Shown here: positions 8,837 to 11,027 of the stretch, in pieces
Layout: every line of letters starts with the position of its first letter
Position numbering within the stretch: the first letter of the stretch is position 1
Origin: Pseudovibrio sp. JCM 19062
GTDB taxonomy: Bacteria; Pseudomonadota; Alphaproteobacteria; Rhizobiales; Stappiaceae
DNA length: 11,027 nt
Assembly (NCBI GenBank): GCA_001310715.1
Contig: BAXV01000097.1
Span: 1-11,027 of the forward strand
Direction of reading: 5' to 3'
Translations under genes and position numbers: made by a program
The notes under the pieces: model-generated
What the model saw: the letters and a program-made list of their open reading frames with translations, nothing else
Database searches by the model: none
What the model was told of the DNA's origin: nothing

Positions 8837-8840
8837 CTCC
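8837..8840 (-). promoter_or_regulatory. Shine-Dalgarno that decides the start of the SPOR-like protein gene
   Basis: GGAG on the minus strand lies 7 nt before ATG 8829. That ATG is out of frame with the domain only because of the A7 run (8818-8824). With A6 or A9 it gives a continuous signal peptide, whereas the in-frame GTG 8813 has no separate ribosome-binding site. Confidence 0.5.
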
Positions 8841-8968
8841 AGAATAAATCTCACCACCCTTGTGTCAAATACTCGGCAGCACAAAATGCAATCCCGCGCT
8901 TCCTGCGAATAAAAGCAGTTTGGCCGCGTCACTTCAAAGAAATCCGTGTCCTTCGACAACCGGAAGGC

Positions 8969-9757
8969 TTAATCAAACCGGCGGATGTCAAAATCCACCG
9001 TCTCTTGCAAAAATTCGATAAATCCATCCACCTGATGCTCTGCTGTCAATCTGCCTTTCTCGGAGCTGGCATTTGCAGCATTGCCGACGGTGCCATGCGG
9101 GTTCAAGTCAGAAGCAATCCAACCATAAGAGGGTAGCCCCGTCGGGCCCAAACGGGCGTTCTCATCAAGGTCCTGTGCGGAGGAACGGAAATTCTGCGCG
9201 CGCTGCATATCGACAAGTTCGGCTTTAAAGTGAAGCATCAAAGAGGTTTCTTCATCTCCGCCATGCAAACCGAACTTCAACTCTTCGGGGCTGAACAACC
9301 CTTCCGGAGCACCAAAACTGGACCAGTGGCATTTACCAACCAACATCTTACTGCGAATACGGAGTTCTCTGGCCACAAGCCCGATCAAGTCCAGATTGCC
9401 TCCATGTGAGTTGGCAATAATCATTTTCCGGATGCCGCAGGCGGCCACCGAAAGGCCAAGGTCAATCCAATGTCTGGCAGCTGTATCAGCCTTCAATGAT
9501 AATGTTCCTGGCGCATGAATATGCTCATCAGACTTCCCGATGCTCTGCAACGGCAAGATACGAAAATCCAACGTCTCTGGAGCGCGCGCACATAAGGTCT
9601 CAAGCATGCCCTGATTGATGTACGTATCCACGCCGAGAGGCAAATGCGGGCCATGTTGCTCAACCGCAGCTGTTGGCAAAATCGCAATTGTCTTTTGAGG
9701 GTCGATGCTCTCAAAGTCAGTGGTTTTAAAATCCATCCAATAGCGTCGAGGAAACAT
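8969..9757 (-). CDS. Creatininase (creatinine amidohydrolase) family protein
   Basis: This is the only intact recognised gene in the window, 262 residues, the normal length of the PF02633 family. Metal-site motifs are visible: LPTAAVEQHGPHLPLGVDT with E33, H35 and D44, then NSHGGN with H118, and HGGDEETSLML with E170 as the probable last ligand. The motif order matches this family of metal-dependent amidohydrolases, which cleave amide bonds in creatinine-like or other cyclic or peptide amides. Sequence alone does not show the substrate, and HGGDEETS resembles the non-creatininase members more than true creatininase. The start ATG 9757 has AAGG about 8 nt upstream; ATG 9736 is a weaker alternative. 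It lies 72 bp after the oxidoreductase on the same strand and 139 bp before the SPOR-like gene, so the three could share a transcript. No signal peptide, so cytoplasmic. Confidence 0.85.
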   Translation of the reverse strand: MFPRRYWMDFKTTDFESIDPQKTIAILPTAAVEQHGPHLPLGVDTYINQGMLETLCARAPETLDFRILPLQSIGKSDEHIHAPGTLSLKADTAARHWIDLGLSVAACGIRKMIIANSHGGNLDLIGLVARELRIRSKMLVGKCHWSSFGAPEGLFSPEELKFGLHGGDEETSLMLHFKAELVDMQRAQNFRSSAQDLDENARLGPTGLPSYGWIASDLNPHGTVGNAANASSEKGRLTAEHQVDGFIEFLQETVDFDIRRFD

Positions 9758-9829
9758 GACAGGTACCTTAAATTCCAGTCGCCTTCAAAACATAAGCGGA
9801 AGTGGAAGAGCAAAGGCGAGGGTGGGTTG

Positions 9830-10421
9830 CTATGTTTTACAAAGCCCTCGGGTTTTTCGGTCAATAACCTTCAGGTGGCGATGCTTGATGCTCAGTAGAA
9901 CTGTCCATGTTATAGTGGGCAGCATATCTGGTTTTCACCCATGGGCTACAAAGCAACCGCACTCCACGTAAGATGGTCTTCTTGCCAGGAGTGCCTATAA
10001 GAAAACTAAGCCATCTTGGGGCGCCGCAGGTGGTAAAAACGGCAAGTTTCTTAATGTTCTGCAAATTTGGTTTGACTGCACCTTGTTCAGTCAGCTTGAA
10101 AGCCACTCCCGGCACGAGCACCCGATCCAACCATCCTTTGATCATTGCAGGCAATCCATACCACCAGGTCGGATAGATGAAGATAAGCGTGTCGCATCTC
10201 AGTAATGCTTCAATATGCTGCTCATTGCCCTGCCGATTAGCTGACGTGTCCAGGTAGTGATCCAGCTCAACTTTCGTCAGGACAGGCTGAAAATCATCTT
10301 CGTACAGATCAATGAGCTCATAGTCGACTTGCTGGTATTTGAGCCTCTCCACTACCTGTTCCAGGACGGCCTTACTGAAACTTTCGGAATTAGGATGACA
10401 ATAGACGATCAGGGCGTGCAT
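9830..10421 (-). CDS. NAD(P)H-dependent oxidoreductase, flavodoxin-like fold (PF02525 type), C-terminus frameshifted
   Basis: A cytoplasmic flavin-dependent quinone or nitro reductase-like enzyme. The N-terminus [19 protein letters not shown] is the flavin phosphate-binding start of the family. [17 protein letters not shown] (84-100) and VLVPGVAF (101-108) are its signature, and FTTCGAPRW and TPGKKT follow. The uncorrected frame ends at 9861 with an atypical tail after MDSSTE (172-177). Another frame reads [13 protein letters not shown] to TAG at 9832-9830, which looks like the charged helix that ends homologues. Reaching it needs two missing bases or one surplus base near 9884-9890, so I extend the gene to 9830 (about 197 residues). 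The start at 10421 is supported by family alignment; its Shine-Dalgarno is weak (CGGAAC just before ATG). The physiological acceptor is unknown. Confidence 0.85.
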
Positions 10422-10512
10422 GTTCCGGTCCGGTTCAAATCTCTTACATTCACCTCTTCCTGCAGCTTGTCATGCAGATGGGTGGGGTACACTTTACTTC
10501 AATCATTATGAT

Positions 10513-10534
10513 CACACGAAAACCATCAAGTGTG
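10513..10534. repeat. Dyad CACAC/GTGTG upstream of the oxidoreductase gene
   Basis: Five-bp arms at 10513-10517 and 10530-10534 with a 12-nt centre lie about 100 bp before the oxidoreductase start. They may be an operator for its regulation. The arms are short enough to occur by chance. Confidence 0.2.
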
Positions 10535-10564
10535 TAATCCTCTCTAACTCAGTCGATATTTTCC

Positions 10565-10590
10565 ATATCCCAACGATATGATTGGGATAT
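10565..10590. repeat. Perfect inverted repeat ATATCCCAA/TTGGGATAT
   Basis: Nine-bp perfect arms (10565-10573 and 10582-10590) surround an 8-nt centre, CGATATGA. It lies 8 bp past the stop of the small secreted gene and about 145 bp before the oxidoreductase start. There is no U-tract. It could be a hairpin ending the upstream transcript or a dimeric regulator site for the oxidoreductase. Confidence 0.45.
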
Positions 10591-10597
10591 TCGTTTA

Positions 10598-10906
10598 TCA
10601 CTTCGCCTGCTTATGAATGGTCGGCGCGCTGCACTCATTGTTGTCTTCAACAAACTCACCGTCTGTCATCAGCGCGAAAGTCTGGCTGAACCGTGAGGCG
10701 TCTTGTGCGCAAGTTGTGGTTCGGAATACTGACCCTCTCTTTGCTGAGATCAATCACATCGAGTACTTCAGTCCCCACCAGATAGTTTTCCGTTGGAGTA
10801 ATGTCTCCGATTGCTGAGCCATACTGTTCAGAAGGCACTGCCCAGCATAGGCGAAGGACATCCCAGCAAACATAACTTCAGTAGCAACAAGAGCAACGGT
10901 TCGCAT
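10598..10906 (-). CDS. Small exported Cys-containing hypothetical protein, frameshifted
   Basis: I do not recognise a family. ATG 10906 has GGAG about 6 nt upstream. The leader MRTVALVATEVMFAGMSFAYA is a plausible though weakly charged signal peptide, cleaved before GQC. The mature reading is GQCPSEQYGSAIGDITPTE, then NYLVGTEVLDVIDLSKE, then a further frame reading TTTCAQDASRFSQTFALM and DGEFVEDNNECSAP to TGA at 10600-10598. The total is about 103 residues with three cysteines. The first break, near 10835 (GCCT for GCCCT), is a clean one-base loss. The second, probably in the G-run at 10733-10735, needs two lost bases or one gained, so the middle is uncertain. It is the most upstream gene visible in the right-hand minus-strand block. 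Confidence 0.5.
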
Positions 10907-10930
10907 GCAGATCTCCAATGTTAAACGCAA

Positions 10931-10939
10931 ATCATAACA
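10931..10939 (-). promoter_or_regulatory. Extended -10 promoter for the small secreted gene
   Basis: On the minus strand TGTTATGAT matches the extended -10 pattern TGnTATAAT at 5/6 of the hexamer, about 24 nt before ATG 10906. No good -35 lies at the right distance, which an extended -10 can tolerate. The ribosome-binding site GGAG lies between it and the start. Confidence 0.35.
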
Positions 10940-11027
10940 AAAGAGCACAACCAACGTGCTTGGAACTAAGAGCATGCTAAAGCTGTCTTGAAGTGGGTAT
11001 ATAAGAAGCAGCCCAAATATTTTACGA

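Noticed and set aside
8841..8868. Minus-strand TTGACA (8868-8863) with TATTCT (8846-8841), 16-nt spacing
   Set aside because: The -10 would touch the GGAG ribosome-binding site and put the transcript start almost on the ATG at 8829, so it is unlikely to be a working promoter for that gene.
9787..9838. AAAACATA/TATGTTTT inverted repeat after the oxidoreductase
   Set aside because: AT-only 8-bp arms with a 36-nt unstructured loop; one arm overlaps the inferred stop codon. Too weak for a terminator.

Overview
The window carries bacterial chromosomal housekeeping and accessory genes with no phage, IS element, CRISPR array, tRNA or rRNA that I can see. Base composition is close to balanced. The E. 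coli-type (class II) dihydroorotase next to an orotate phosphoribosyltransferase, the Sec-exported M16 peptidase and the SPOR-like periplasmic protein suggest a Gram-negative bacterium. My impression is a marine-type alphaproteobacterium (Stappiaceae/Pseudovibrio-like), but that rests on memory and is untested.

Layout. Minus strand, left block: pyrC (5538-4493), a strong intrinsic terminator or attenuator, pyrE (4359-3665), the pyrE terminator, a short unrecognised coding-like stretch (about 3590-3310), and a secreted two-lobed M16 zinc peptidase (3006-134) followed by a perfect 13-bp hairpin. Plus strand, middle: two tandem paralogues of the PF06042/DUF925-type nucleotidyltransferase family (5932-6617 and 6954-7608). 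The second lacks the D-x-D pair present in the first. Minus strand, right block: a small exported Cys-containing protein (10906-10598), a flavodoxin-fold NAD(P)H oxidoreductase (10421-9830), a creatininase-family amidohydrolase (9757-8969) and a periplasmic SPOR-like/FG-GAP-like protein (8829-7616) that converges on the second nucleotidyltransferase with 7 bp between the stops.

The dominant feature is quality. Every recognised gene except the creatininase homologue is broken by net -1 reading-frame changes: four in the M16 gene, one each in pyrE, pyrC and the first nucleotidyltransferase, two in the second, and two or more in each of the SPOR-like, oxidoreductase and small secreted genes. Nearly all can be repaired by adding one base, often to a short homopolymer. 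pyrE and pyrC being hit along with everything else points to uncorrected single-molecule sequencing or assembly indels, not gene decay. The gene boundaries given here are therefore reconstructions across the shifts, and they differ from naive ORFs.

The genes do not form one pathway. pyrC and pyrE are pyrimidine biosynthesis (dihydroorotate formation, and orotate to OMP). The hairpin between them has the geometry of a translation-coupled attenuator. The right block may be partly one transcription unit, but no common function is evident. I did not find a convincing novel system. The best leads are the pyrC-pyrE attenuator candidate, the active-site-less nucleotidyltransferase paralogue, and the unassigned coding-like stretch at 3310-3590.
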